Below, piece after piece: positions 17,704 to 26,043 of a DNA stretch of 34,335 nucleotides; position 1 is the first letter of the stretch; each line of letters opens with the position of its first letter. The notes beneath the pieces are model-generated. The model did not search any database and had not been told where the DNA came from. It saw only the letters and a list, made by a program, of their open reading frames with translations. This DNA is from Cryomorphaceae bacterium (lineage in GTDB: Bacteria; Bacteroidota; Bacteroidia; Flavobacteriales; Schleiferiaceae): positions 1-34,335 of the forward strand of contig WTIZ01000019.1 in assembly GCA_011525035.1 (NCBI GenBank), given 5' to 3'. A program made the translations under genes and the position numbers.

Positions 17704-19764
17704 ATGTCGAACACTTGGAAAACACCTGAGCAGATCGAAGTCAAAGCTTCGTACGGACCTGAAGATTTAAAGGACGCCACTCATGTAGGCACCTTACCGG
17801 GCGAGCCACCGTATGTGCGCGGTCCTTACGCTACCATGTATGTGGGACGCCCTTGGACCATCCGCCAGTACGCCGGTTTTTCGACCGCTACTGAATCCAA
17901 TGCCTTTTACCGTAGGAATTTAGCTGCGGGACAAAAGGGATTGTCTGTCGCCTTTGATTTGGCTACCCACCGCGGCTACGACAGCGATCACGAGCGCGTG
18001 ATGGGCGATGTCGGAAAAGCCGGTGTGGCTATTGATTCTGTGGAGGACATGAAAGTGCTCTTTGACGGTATCCCGTTAGATAAGATGTCCGTTTCCATGA
18101 CGATGAACGGCGCCGTATTGCCGGTGATGGCCTTTTACATTGTGGCAGCATTAGAGCAAGGTGTGGCGTTGGAGCAGCTTAGCGGGACCATACAGAACGA
18201 CATCCTCAAAGAATTTATGGTGCGCAACACCTACATCTATCCGCCCAAGGAAAGCATGCGCATCATCTCAGACATCTTCGCCTACACGAGCGAAAACATG
18301 CCGAAGTTCAACAGCATATCCATCTCGGGCTACCACATGCAGGAGGCTGGTGCCACGGCAGATATAGAGATGGCCTACACGCTTTGTGACGGTTTAGAAT
18401 ATGTAAAGACTGGAATGGCAGCGGGATTAGACATCGATGCCTTTGCACCGCGCTTGAGCTTCTTTTGGGGCATAGGCATGAATCCATTCATGGAGATTGC
18501 AAAAATGCGTGCAGCTCGATTCCTGTGGGCAAAACACATGAAAGCTTTGGGGGCCAAGCATCCGAAATCTATGGCGCTAAGAACGCACAGTCAGACTTCT
18601 GGATGGTCGCTTACGGAACAAGACCCATTTAACAATGTGACGCGTACAGCTATTGAAGCTATGGCAGCAACTATGGGTGGTACACAGAGCTTGCATACGA
18701 ACTCATTGGACGAGGCCATCGCATTGCCTACAGATTTTTCGGCAAGAATTGCCCGCAATACCCAGTTGCATCTTCAAAAGGAAACAGACATCACCTTCAC
18801 GGCTGATCCGTGGGGCGGTTCCTACTATGTCGAAAAACTTACGGCCGATTTGATTGAGCGTGCTGAATCTTTGATGAGCGAGGTGGACGAGCTCGGTGGA
18901 ATGACCAAAGCCATAGAAGCTGGTATCCCAAAAATGCGCATTGAAGAGGCTGCCGCGAAAAAGCAGGCGCGTATTGACGGAGCGACAGATATCATCGTAG
19001 GGGTAAACGCCTTTAAAACGGCCGACCGTGCGAACATAGATATCCTGGAAGTCAAAGGCGATGAGGTCCGCGAGCAACAATTGGAAGGATTAAAAGCGCT
19101 CAAAGCCGAAAGGGACGAAAAGGCCGTTGCTGAAGCCCTCAAAGCCATAGAAGCCGCTGCTGAGGGCGACGCAAATTTACTTGCCCTAGCGGTGGAGGCA
19201 GCGAAGGTCCGAGCAACTCTCGGAGAGATTTCATTGGCACTGGAAAACAAATGGGGCCGTTACAAGGCCACGACAAAGACCATTAGTGGCGTATATTCGA
19301 AGGAGATGGTACAAAACGAAGATTTTGAAAAGGCGCGCGAAGCTTCGGATGCTTTTGCAAAGAAGGAGGGGCGTAGACCACGTATTATGGTTGCCAAAAT
19401 GGGACAAGACGGCCACGACCGTGGTGCCAAAGTGGTGGCTACCTCTTTTGCCGACTTAGGTTTCGACGTGGATATGGGCCCGCTGTTTCAAACGCCGAAG
19501 GAGGCTGCGAAGCAGGCCGTGGAGAACGACGTGCATATTCTCGGTGTAAGCTCACTAGCGGCGGGACATAAAACGCTGGTTCCAGCTGTGATGGAAGCGC
19601 TAAAGGAATTGGGTCGTGAAGACATCATGGTCATCGTTGGCGGGGTGATTCCTGCACAGGATTACGAGTTCTTGTACGACCAAGGCGTTGCAGGCATCTT
19701 TGGGCCAGGCACACCCATTGCCAAAGCGGCCGGTGCTATCCTTCATCTTATGATGGAAGAATAA
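17704..19764 (+). CDS. mutB: Methylmalonyl-CoA mutase large (alpha) catalytic subunit
   Basis: This is a 686-residue adenosylcobalamin-dependent mutase converting (R)-methylmalonyl-CoA and succinyl-CoA. The substrate-binding barrel begins [20 protein letters not shown] (residues 41-60), which includes the active-site Tyr and the CoA-contacting residues. [19 protein letters not shown] follows mid-barrel. The C-terminal B12 domain (from about residue 557) carries DGHDRG (569-574), in which His571 is the lower cobalt ligand, then VSSLAAGH and the GGVIP loop. A helical Ala/Glu/Lys-rich linker joins the two domains. Slightly shorter than the Propionibacterium subunit (728). It closes the ftsB-like/mutA/mutB operon; no meaB chaperone or epimerase gene is in the window. 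Confidence 0.97.
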   Translation: MSNTWKTPEQIEVKASYGPEDLKDATHVGTLPGEPPYVRGPYATMYVGRPWTIRQYAGFSTATESNAFYRRNLAAGQKGLSVAFDLATHRGYDSDHERVMGDVGKAGVAIDSVEDMKVLFDGIPLDKMSVSMTMNGAVLPVMAFYIVAALEQGVALEQLSGTIQNDILKEFMVRNTYIYPPKESMRIISDIFAYTSENMPKFNSISISGYHMQEAGATADIEMAYTLCDGLEYVKTGMAAGLDIDAFAPRLSFFWGIGMNPFMEIAKMRAARFLWAKHMKALGAKHPKSMALRTHSQTSGWSLTEQDPFNNVTRTAIEAMAATMGGTQSLHTNSLDEAIALPTDFSARIARNTQLHLQKETDITFTADPWGGSYYVEKLTADLIERAESLMSEVDELGGMTKAIEAGIPKMRIEEAAAKKQARIDGATDIIVGVNAFKTADRANIDILEVKGDEVREQQLEGLKALKAERDEKAVAEALKAIEAAAEGDANLLALAVEAAKVRATLGEISLALENKWGRYKATTKTISGVYSKEMVQNEDFEKAREASDAFAKKEGRRPRIMVAKMGQDGHDRGAKVVATSFADLGFDVDMGPLFQTPKEAAKQAVENDVHILGVSSLAAGHKTLVPAVMEALKELGREDIMVIVGGVIPAQDYEFLYDQGVAGIFGPGTPIAKAAGAILHLMMEE

Positions 19765-19792
19765 AAAAGCCCCGCTATGAGCGAGGCTTTTT
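19764..19792. terminator. Bidirectional terminator between mutB and typA
   Basis: An inverted repeat (19764-19776 with 19780-19792, loop ATG, one internal mismatch) has an A-run on the left arm and a T-run on the right. The hairpin plus U-tract serves the convergent mutB and typA transcripts. Confidence 0.88.
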
Positions 19793-19822
19793 GGTTTAGG
19801 CGGGCCAGTTTAGGCGTTGCTT

Positions 19823-21616
19823 TTATCTCGAGGCACGCTTTCTATCGTGCTCGTTCAATAAGATTTTTCTCAATCGAATGCTCTCAGGCGTTACCTCTAC
19901 GTATTCGTCTTGACCAATGTATTCCATGGCTTCCTCCAAAGAGAATTTAATCGGCGTCGCTAGGGCGGTATTGTCGTCCTTACCGGCAGCACGCATGTTG
20001 TTGAGCTGCTTGCTCACACACGGATTTACGACGAGGTCGCCCGGCTTGTTTTGTTCACCGATGACTTGGCCACCGTAGATTTCATCACCCGGTTCGATGA
20101 AGAACTTACCGCGGTCTTGGAGCTTGTCCAACGAGTATGCAGAAGCTTTACCGGCTTCTTTAGCAATCAATACCCCTGAGATACGACGCTCCATATCCCC
20201 TTTGTACGGTTGGTATTCCTTAAGGCGGTGTGCCATAATAGCTTCCCCTGAGGTTGCAGTCAGCACATTGTTTCTAAGGCCCATGATACCGCGAGAAGGG
20301 ATCTCAAACTCAAGGCGAGTAAGGTCGCTCTTAGGCTCCATCACGAGAAGTTCACCTTTTCTTTTAGTCACCAATTCAATCACCTTACCTGCAGTTTCTT
20401 CAGGTACATCTACAGTCAACTCTTCTATAGGCTCGTGCTTTACACCGTCAATTTCTTTGAAGATCACCTGCGGCATACCCAGCTGTAATTCGTAGCCTTC
20501 GCGACGCATGGTTTCAATCAAGATACCCAAGTGAAGGATACCACGACCGTGAACGATGAATTGGTCCGCTGAACCCGTCTCCTCAACACGCAACGCAAGA
20601 TTTTTCTCAATCTCCTGCATCAGGCGCTCACGAATCTTCTGAGAAGTTACGTGCTTTCCTTCCTTACCAAAGAACGGCGAGTTGTTGATCGAGAACAACA
20701 TGCTCATGGTTGGCTTGTCAATCTCCATGTGCGGAAGCGACTCTGGATTCTCAGCATCGGCGATGGTATCACCAATCTCAAACCCTTCAATACCGTTAAC
20801 CGCAACGATCTCACCAGCGCTGGCTTCTTTGATCTTCGTCTTTCCGAGACCTTCGAAGGCCATCAACTCCTTAATGCGTGCTTTCTTAATACTGCCGTCG
20901 CGCAAGCAAAGGGAAACAGGCATATTTTCTTTCACTTGACCGCGAGTCACACGACCAATAGCGATACGACCAGTGAATGAGCTAAAGTCAAGAGAGGTGA
21001 TCTGCATTTGCAGGCTACCTTCAGATACCTCAGGAGCTGGGATAGTTTCCACAATAGTGTCTAGAAGGTAGGTGATGTCTTCGGTTGGGTTTTGCCAATC
21101 CGGACCCATCCACTTTTCCTTACCCGATCCATAAACGGTGGTGAAGTCCAACTGCTCCTCAGTAGCATCAAGGTTAAAGAACAATTCAAATACCTGATCG
21201 TGTACCAAATCTGGTGTACAGTTTGGCTTATCTACTTTATTAATGACTACGATAGGCACTTTGCCTAGCGCAAGTGCTTTCTGCAATACGAAACGCGTCT
21301 GGGGCATAGGACCCTCAAAGGCATCTACCAAAAGAATCACACCGTCCGCCATGTTCAAGACACGCTCAACTTCACCACCGAAGTCACTGTGACCCGGGGT
21401 ATCGATGATGTTGATTTTGGTATCCTTCCAACGAATGCTCACATTCTTCGATAAAATGGTAATCCCGCGCTCGCGCTCAAGATCATTGTTATCGAGCAGA
21501 AGGTCGTCTACTTGCTGGTTGTCACGGAACAGTTTTGCCGTGTGTAACATGTTATCTACCAGGGTAGTCTTACCGTGATCGACGTGTGCAATAATTGCAA
21601 TATTTCTCAAATTCAT
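19823..21616 (-). CDS. typA: Ribosome-associated translational GTPase TypA/BipA
   Basis: This 597-residue GTPase of the elongation factor superfamily acts on the ribosome in assembly and stress adaptation. The G1 loop is AHVDHGKTT (residues 10-18). G2/switch I RERGITI, G3 DTPGH and G4 NKVDK are all present. The C-terminal BipA-specific domain includes RGIMGLRNN and the GKASAYSLDKLQDRGKFF stretch. Length equals the usual 600 or so. The ATG at 21616 gives the canonical MNLRNIAIIAHVDHGKT start. A -7 element (TACTTTTG) lies 20 bp upstream. It is monocistronic by context, convergent with mutB and divergent from an unrecognised secreted protein gene. Confidence 0.97.
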   Translation of the reverse strand: MNLRNIAIIAHVDHGKTTLVDNMLHTAKLFRDNQQVDDLLLDNNDLERERGITILSKNVSIRWKDTKINIIDTPGHSDFGGEVERVLNMADGVILLVDAFEGPMPQTRFVLQKALALGKVPIVVINKVDKPNCTPDLVHDQVFELFFNLDATEEQLDFTTVYGSGKEKWMGPDWQNPTEDITYLLDTIVETIPAPEVSEGSLQMQITSLDFSSFTGRIAIGRVTRGQVKENMPVSLCLRDGSIKKARIKELMAFEGLGKTKIKEASAGEIVAVNGIEGFEIGDTIADAENPESLPHMEIDKPTMSMLFSINNSPFFGKEGKHVTSQKIRERLMQEIEKNLALRVEETGSADQFIVHGRGILHLGILIETMRREGYELQLGMPQVIFKEIDGVKHEPIEELTVDVPEETAGKVIELVTKRKGELLVMEPKSDLTRLEFEIPSRGIMGLRNNVLTATSGEAIMAHRLKEYQPYKGDMERRISGVLIAKEAGKASAYSLDKLQDRGKFFIEPGDEIYGGQVIGEQNKPGDLVVNPCVSKQLNNMRAAGKDDNTALATPIKFSLEEAMEYIGQDEYVEVTPESIRLRKILLNEHDRKRASR

Positions 21617-21636
21617 GAGGGTTGTGATTTTCGCTG

Positions 21637-21644
21637 CAAAAGTA
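21637..21644 (-). promoter_or_regulatory. Bacteroidota-type -7 element (TACTTTTG) for typA
   Basis: The minus strand reads TACTTTTG, an exact TAnnTTTG match, 20 bases before the typA ATG. A clear -33 TTG is not visible at the expected distance. Confidence 0.55.
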
Positions 21645-21708
21645 GGCTCTTTTATCCCCGTAGACTAACTTATTAAGGAGCAGTTTTATTAACCTAAACC
21701 CCTTCATT

Positions 21709-22551
21709 ATGAAACGCACTCCTTTTCTGGGGCCAATTTTATGGCGCCCAACAATCGTCACAGCTGTTTTTCTCGTTCAAAACGTGTCGTTAAAAGCTGA
21801 AAAACAACTACTTACATATTGTAGTGTTGAAAACGTCACGTTGTCCACAACTGCACGGCAGGAACTAGAAAGTGTCGATACCTCTGATTTTAGCTGGGTC
21901 GAAAATGATCGATTCTACCCTTCTTCTCGGTCTGAAGACTCAATTTCTTTTGGGTTGGCGCTGCAAAATCTTCCCGCTGTATCTTCAGTTGCGCCGCTTT
22001 CAATACAGGCCGACACCGTTCATTTCGAATGGAAAACCACGGGCAAATCTTCGGGTGTATACCGGGCCAGTCTTTTTATTGACAGCGCTTTTAAGAGTAC
22101 CTATATGGCGTGTTGTGATCAGCCTTTTACAGGTACCTCATTAGCCCCGCAACTGACCTTACTCAAAGCAGGTATGCCTTTGGTAGTAAACCACATGCCA
22201 AAAAGCTCGCATTATCCCATCTACCTAGTGGGGGAAGGAACTTTGAAATCAACTGGGGCTCAAGGTTGGTTCTTCTTCCCACCGAATCTCTATGCGAGTA
22301 ATAAGCCACTTACTTTGGTGGGAAGAGGTCCACACAAGGTTTACTGGCTCGGTGCAGACCATCCAGATATTTGTCCCGGCCAACAGTTGTACTTTGAAGA
22401 TGAGCTGCTCGGCACTTCCACGGAGCCCCACATAGATACGCTCTCACTAGATGCCCATTTTGATATTTTAGGCCGACCCAACCATAGCATGGAAGCTATA
22501 GAACTGCGTAAAACCGGTCGAAAATGGCTCAAAGTAATTAAGGTCAAGTAA
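21709..22551 (+). CDS. Unrecognised secreted protein
   Basis: I do not recognise this 280-residue protein. It opens with a basic-hydrophobic leader (MKRTPFLGP then TIVTAVFLVQ) and a possible cleavage after SLKA near residue 30, so export is likely. The mature part is rich in beta-prone segments, with four cysteines (Cys38, adjacent Cys135-Cys136 in MACCDQ, and Cys222 in DICPGQ), aromatic clusters such as GWFFFPPN, and a basic C-terminus (RKTGRKWLKVIKVK). No repeats, lipobox or sorting domain are evident. It stands alone between divergent typA and the aldo/keto reductase gene, 37 bp downstream. No exact TAnnTTTG promoter precedes it. The intact long frame, start codon and signal peptide support a real gene. 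Confidence 0.6.
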   Translation: MKRTPFLGPILWRPTIVTAVFLVQNVSLKAEKQLLTYCSVENVTLSTTARQELESVDTSDFSWVENDRFYPSSRSEDSISFGLALQNLPAVSSVAPLSIQADTVHFEWKTTGKSSGVYRASLFIDSAFKSTYMACCDQPFTGTSLAPQLTLLKAGMPLVVNHMPKSSHYPIYLVGEGTLKSTGAQGWFFFPPNLYASNKPLTLVGRGPHKVYWLGADHPDICPGQQLYFEDELLGTSTEPHIDTLSLDAHFDILGRPNHSMEAIELRKTGRKWLKVIKVK

Positions 22552-22588
22552 TGGGTTTTTACTAAGTTGCACCCCTAACACTTTTGCT

Positions 22589-23452
22589 ATGTATAGTACT
22601 CCTTGGATGAGTGACATTGTTGTTGGTACCATGCGTTGGGGCATTTGGGATGCGAATTTCAAGACAGCGGATTATCAGCGAATGATTGAGAAAAGCTTAG
22701 AATTAGGCTTCACCACTTTCGACCATGCCGACATTTATGGAGACCATACTACGGAAGCTGAATTTGGCGAAGTATTAAAAAGCCATCCTGAACTCCGCGA
22801 GCAAATGGAAATCGTCACCAAATGCGGTATCCTTCGCGTTTGTGATAATAAGCCACAACACTACATTAAGGCATACGACAGTTCTAAAGAGCACATATTG
22901 CAAAGTGCAGAGGACAGTCTGAGACAACTAGGCACCGATTACATTGATGTCTTGCTGCTTCATCGTCCAGATTTTCTAATGAATCCAGACGAGATTGGCG
23001 AGGCCTTTGAGCTACTGTACCGCAGTGGAAAAGTGCGCAGCTTTGGTGTGAGTAATTTCACGAAAAGCCAAATTGAAATGCTCAGTGAAAGTGTCCCAGT
23101 TGGTACCCATCAACTCGAAATTTCTGTAAAAGCGCTTCAGGCCTTTTCCGACGGAACTCTCGACCAATGCACAAAAGACGGTATTGTCCCTATGGCTTGG
23201 TCGCCGCTAGGTGGCGGAGATTTGCCTACAGCTTTGGTTGAAGAGTTGAAAAAGTGGGCAGACGAATTTGGAACAACACCACAAGTCATAGCTTTGGCTT
23301 GGCTCATGCAGCATCCTGCTGGAATATTACCTGTCATAGGAACCACGAAAGAAGACCACCTCGTAAAAAGTAAAGAAGCCTTGAGCATCAAGCTAGACCG
23401 CCAGCAATGGTACAGCATTTACCAAGCTTCTACAGGAGTCAGAATACCATAA
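22589..23452 (+). CDS. Aldo/keto reductase (YdhF-like)
   Basis: This is a 287-residue NADPH-dependent oxidoreductase of the aldo/keto reductase superfamily. The catalytic tetrad is complete: Asp45 and Tyr50 in FDHADIYG, Lys78 in VTKCG, and His125 in LLLHRPD. The cofactor region shows FGVSNF and the later IPVIGTT-like segment LPVIGTTKEDH. The segment around QLEISVKALQAFSDGTLDQC and the MAWSPLGGG loop resemble the E. coli YdhF branch. The substrate is unknown. Its stop codon is 2 bp before the ATG of the PEP carboxylase gene, so the two are likely co-translated. No exact -7 element is seen upstream; CACTTTTG near 22580 is one mismatch away. Confidence 0.9.
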   Translation: MYSTPWMSDIVVGTMRWGIWDANFKTADYQRMIEKSLELGFTTFDHADIYGDHTTEAEFGEVLKSHPELREQMEIVTKCGILRVCDNKPQHYIKAYDSSKEHILQSAEDSLRQLGTDYIDVLLLHRPDFLMNPDEIGEAFELLYRSGKVRSFGVSNFTKSQIEMLSESVPVGTHQLEISVKALQAFSDGTLDQCTKDGIVPMAWSPLGGGDLPTALVEELKKWADEFGTTPQVIALAWLMQHPAGILPVIGTTKEDHLVKSKEALSIKLDRQQWYSIYQASTGVRIP

Positions 23453-23454
23453 GT

Positions 23455-25995
23455 ATGGAAACACAGGAAAATCTCGCGTTAAGTGCCGCGAATTATGAGA
23501 ATCAAGTAGGACTGAAGTTCCAGCTCTACAACAGTCTCTTTCTTACTTTGCCCTTAGACGGTATACGTAATACGGGGATGTTCATTCCCATCCTCAACGA
23601 GTATTGCTTGAACCGATTAGCGGAAGGTCATAGCCCAAAGGACATCATAGAGCAGTTCTTTGATGAGTACAAAGAGGGTGAAGATTTACAAAGCAGACAC
23701 AACTTCTTGTTCAAAGTCCTGCAATATGTGGAGCGTCAAGTAGTATTGGTAGATGCCCTCGAAGATGCTGCCTACGGGAAGCTGAATAACTTGAGTGGTA
23801 AAGGGTCCTTAAGTGAGCTGATGATGCGTACCGAGCGCTCTGGTAACTTGGATGAGCTGAAGAATAGATTGCAAGAGTTTTCTATTCGTCCTGTTCTTAC
23901 CGCACACCCTACACAATTTTACCCAGGTCGAGTTCTCGCCATCATTACCGACTTGACAGAGGCCATTCAGAAAAACGATTTGTCGTCCATCCGCATGTAC
24001 CTCAAGCAGCTTGGTAAGACACCGTTTTTCCAAAAGAAAAAGCCAACTCCTTACGATGAGGCCATAAACCTCATTTGGTACTTGCAAAATGTATTTTACA
24101 AGAGTGCCGGAGATATAACCGCTGAAATGCGTCGAAGCCTTCCAGATTGGGACGGTACATTGAATCTAATCAACCTTGGTTTTTGGCCAGGAGGTGACCG
24201 TGACGGAAACCCGTTCGTAAGTGTAGAAACCACTAAAAAGGTGGCAGACCGTCTTCGCGATGTACTGCTCCAGTGTTACTATCAGGACCTACGCAGTCTC
24301 CGACGCAGAATTTCCTTTGACGGCGTCTATGAAGACCTCATGGCTATTGAAAAGCAAGTACTTCGTTGCATCCGTCACCAGGAGGATTGGGACTTTATTT
24401 CGTTCCGGGAAGCCCTGCGTGGAGTGCGTTCAGATTTGATCCAAAAACACGACAGCATCTTTGTAGAATTGGTCGAAGAATTGCTCGACCGTGTGGCGCT
24501 GTTTGGGTCTCACTTTGCGAGTATTGATATTCGCCAAGACAGCCGAGAAATTAAGCGTGCTTTCGATGCGCTGCTCGATCAATTAGGTCTTCAAGAGCCG
24601 GAAACCCCGGAAGAGCTCTTTAAGATGAATGCCACTTGGGACGGTACGCTCACCGGAGATGATCGCATTGATGATACATTGCAGAGCTTTAAGACCATTC
24701 GCGCCATTCAAGCTTCCAATGGTCCAAAAGGTGCCCACAGGTATATTATTTCAAACTGTAGAGGTGCTATGGATGTGGCACGCGTATTCGCCTTAGCCCG
24801 TTGGACTGCCTTTGGTACTGAGAAGGTAACCGTAGATGTAGTTCCTCTTTTTGAAACTATTGACGATTTGGTAGGTGCGGGAGCATCCATGAACACCTTG
24901 TATTCCGATGAAAACTATCGTGCCCATTTGCAGCGTAGAGGAAATAAGCAGACCATTATGCTTGGATTCTCCGACGGTACGAAAGACGGAGGTTATATGT
25001 CTGCCAACTGGAACATCTACCGCGCCAAGGAGAACCTCACGCGTGTGTCTAAACAAAACGACATAGATGTGCTCTTCTTTGACGGGCGTGGGGGACCACC
25101 TGCACGTGGAGGGGGTAATACCCACAATTTCTATGCGTCGCTAGGTAAGAATATTGCTTCTTCTGAAATCCAGCTGACGGTTCAAGGGCAGACGATTTCA
25201 AGCAACTTTGGTACACCAGAAAGTGCCCAGTTCAACATGGAGCAGTTGATTACCGCAGGTTTAGAAAACCTCTTGTTGGAGGATGATACCAAACTGTTGC
25301 AACCGGCTGAACGTCAACTTTTAGAACAGCTGAGTGATAGTAGTTTGAAGAGTTATACTGCGCTGAAAGAAAATCCACTGTTTACGGAATTCCTCGAGGA
25401 AATGAGCCCGTTGAAGTTTTACGGAATGGCCAATATCGGTTCCCGTCCTTCGAAGCGTGGTAAAGCCAAGAAATTGGAATTAGATGACCTTCGTGCTATT
25501 CCATTTGTAGGTGCTTGGTCGCAATTGAAGATGAATATTCCTGGATTCTACGGCTTGGGTCAAGCTATAGAGCAATTGGCATCTGAAGGCAAGTTGCACG
25601 AGGTTGAGGCCCTCTATAAGAAGTCGAAGTTCTTTAGAACACTCGTTGAGAATTCCATGCAAAGTATGTGTAAGACGTTCTTCCCGCTTACCTCTTACAT
25701 GGCAGATGATCCAAAGTTTGGTGCCTTTTGGTCTTCCATGAACGAGGAATTCGAGCGCACGCAGCAGTGGGTGCTGAAGATCAGTGGTCAGCCAGAGTTG
25801 TTGTCGAATAACCCTGGAATTAAAGCCTCTATCGCCTTGCGTGAGAACATCGTACTGTCGCTACTCGTCATTCAGCAATATGCGCTTATCACGCTCAGAG
25901 ACTGTGATTGTAGTGATCAGGAAAAAGCTATACTTGAAAAGCTTGTAGTACGCTCGTTGTATGGAAACATCAATGCCTCGCGTAATAGTGCGTAA
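23455..25995 (+). CDS. ppc: Phosphoenolpyruvate carboxylase (Bacteroidota-type variant)
   Basis: This 846-residue enzyme fixes bicarbonate onto PEP to make oxaloacetate, replenishing the TCA cycle. The catalytic His151 lies in LTAHPTQ, followed by FWPGGDRDGNPF. The second signature appears as a variant, IMLGFSDGTKDGG, with Lys510 equivalent to E. coli Lys546. The glycine-rich loop is GRGGPPARGG with Arg545 and Arg551 spaced like E. coli Arg581 and Arg587. The C-terminus ends ASRNSA instead of the common RNTG. The open frame extends to 23407 inside the preceding gene, but the ATG at 23455 is 2 bp after that gene's stop and gives a natural start. A strong terminator follows. Confidence 0.93.
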   Translation: METQENLALSAANYENQVGLKFQLYNSLFLTLPLDGIRNTGMFIPILNEYCLNRLAEGHSPKDIIEQFFDEYKEGEDLQSRHNFLFKVLQYVERQVVLVDALEDAAYGKLNNLSGKGSLSELMMRTERSGNLDELKNRLQEFSIRPVLTAHPTQFYPGRVLAIITDLTEAIQKNDLSSIRMYLKQLGKTPFFQKKKPTPYDEAINLIWYLQNVFYKSAGDITAEMRRSLPDWDGTLNLINLGFWPGGDRDGNPFVSVETTKKVADRLRDVLLQCYYQDLRSLRRRISFDGVYEDLMAIEKQVLRCIRHQEDWDFISFREALRGVRSDLIQKHDSIFVELVEELLDRVALFGSHFASIDIRQDSREIKRAFDALLDQLGLQEPETPEELFKMNATWDGTLTGDDRIDDTLQSFKTIRAIQASNGPKGAHRYIISNCRGAMDVARVFALARWTAFGTEKVTVDVVPLFETIDDLVGAGASMNTLYSDENYRAHLQRRGNKQTIMLGFSDGTKDGGYMSANWNIYRAKENLTRVSKQNDIDVLFFDGRGGPPARGGGNTHNFYASLGKNIASSEIQLTVQGQTISSNFGTPESAQFNMEQLITAGLENLLLEDDTKLLQPAERQLLEQLSDSSLKSYTALKENPLFTEFLEEMSPLKFYGMANIGSRPSKRGKAKKLELDDLRAIPFVGAWSQLKMNIPGFYGLGQAIEQLASEGKLHEVEALYKKSKFFRTLVENSMQSMCKTFFPLTSYMADDPKFGAFWSSMNEEFERTQQWVLKISGQPELLSNNPGIKASIALRENIVLSLLVIQQYALITLRDCDCSDQEKAILEKLVVRSLYGNINASRNSA

Positions 25996-26013
25996 GCATC
26001 AAAATTTAAAAAC

Positions 26014-26042
26014 AAAAGGCGCCCCAGCGGGGCGCCTTTTTT
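26014..26042. terminator. Bidirectional terminator between ppc and TonB receptor
   Basis: A perfect 12-bp inverted repeat (26014-26025 with 26029-26040, loop AGC) has A residues on the left and six T residues on the right (26037-26042). It serves ppc on the plus strand and the TonB receptor gene, whose stop lies 1 bp away, on the minus strand. Confidence 0.92.
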
Positions 26043-26043
26043 G

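Noticed and set aside
23407-23454. Longer PEP carboxylase start inside the aldo/keto reductase gene
   Set aside because: Those residues are the reductase C-terminal code read in another frame; the ATG at 23455 gives a normal start 2 bp after the upstream stop.
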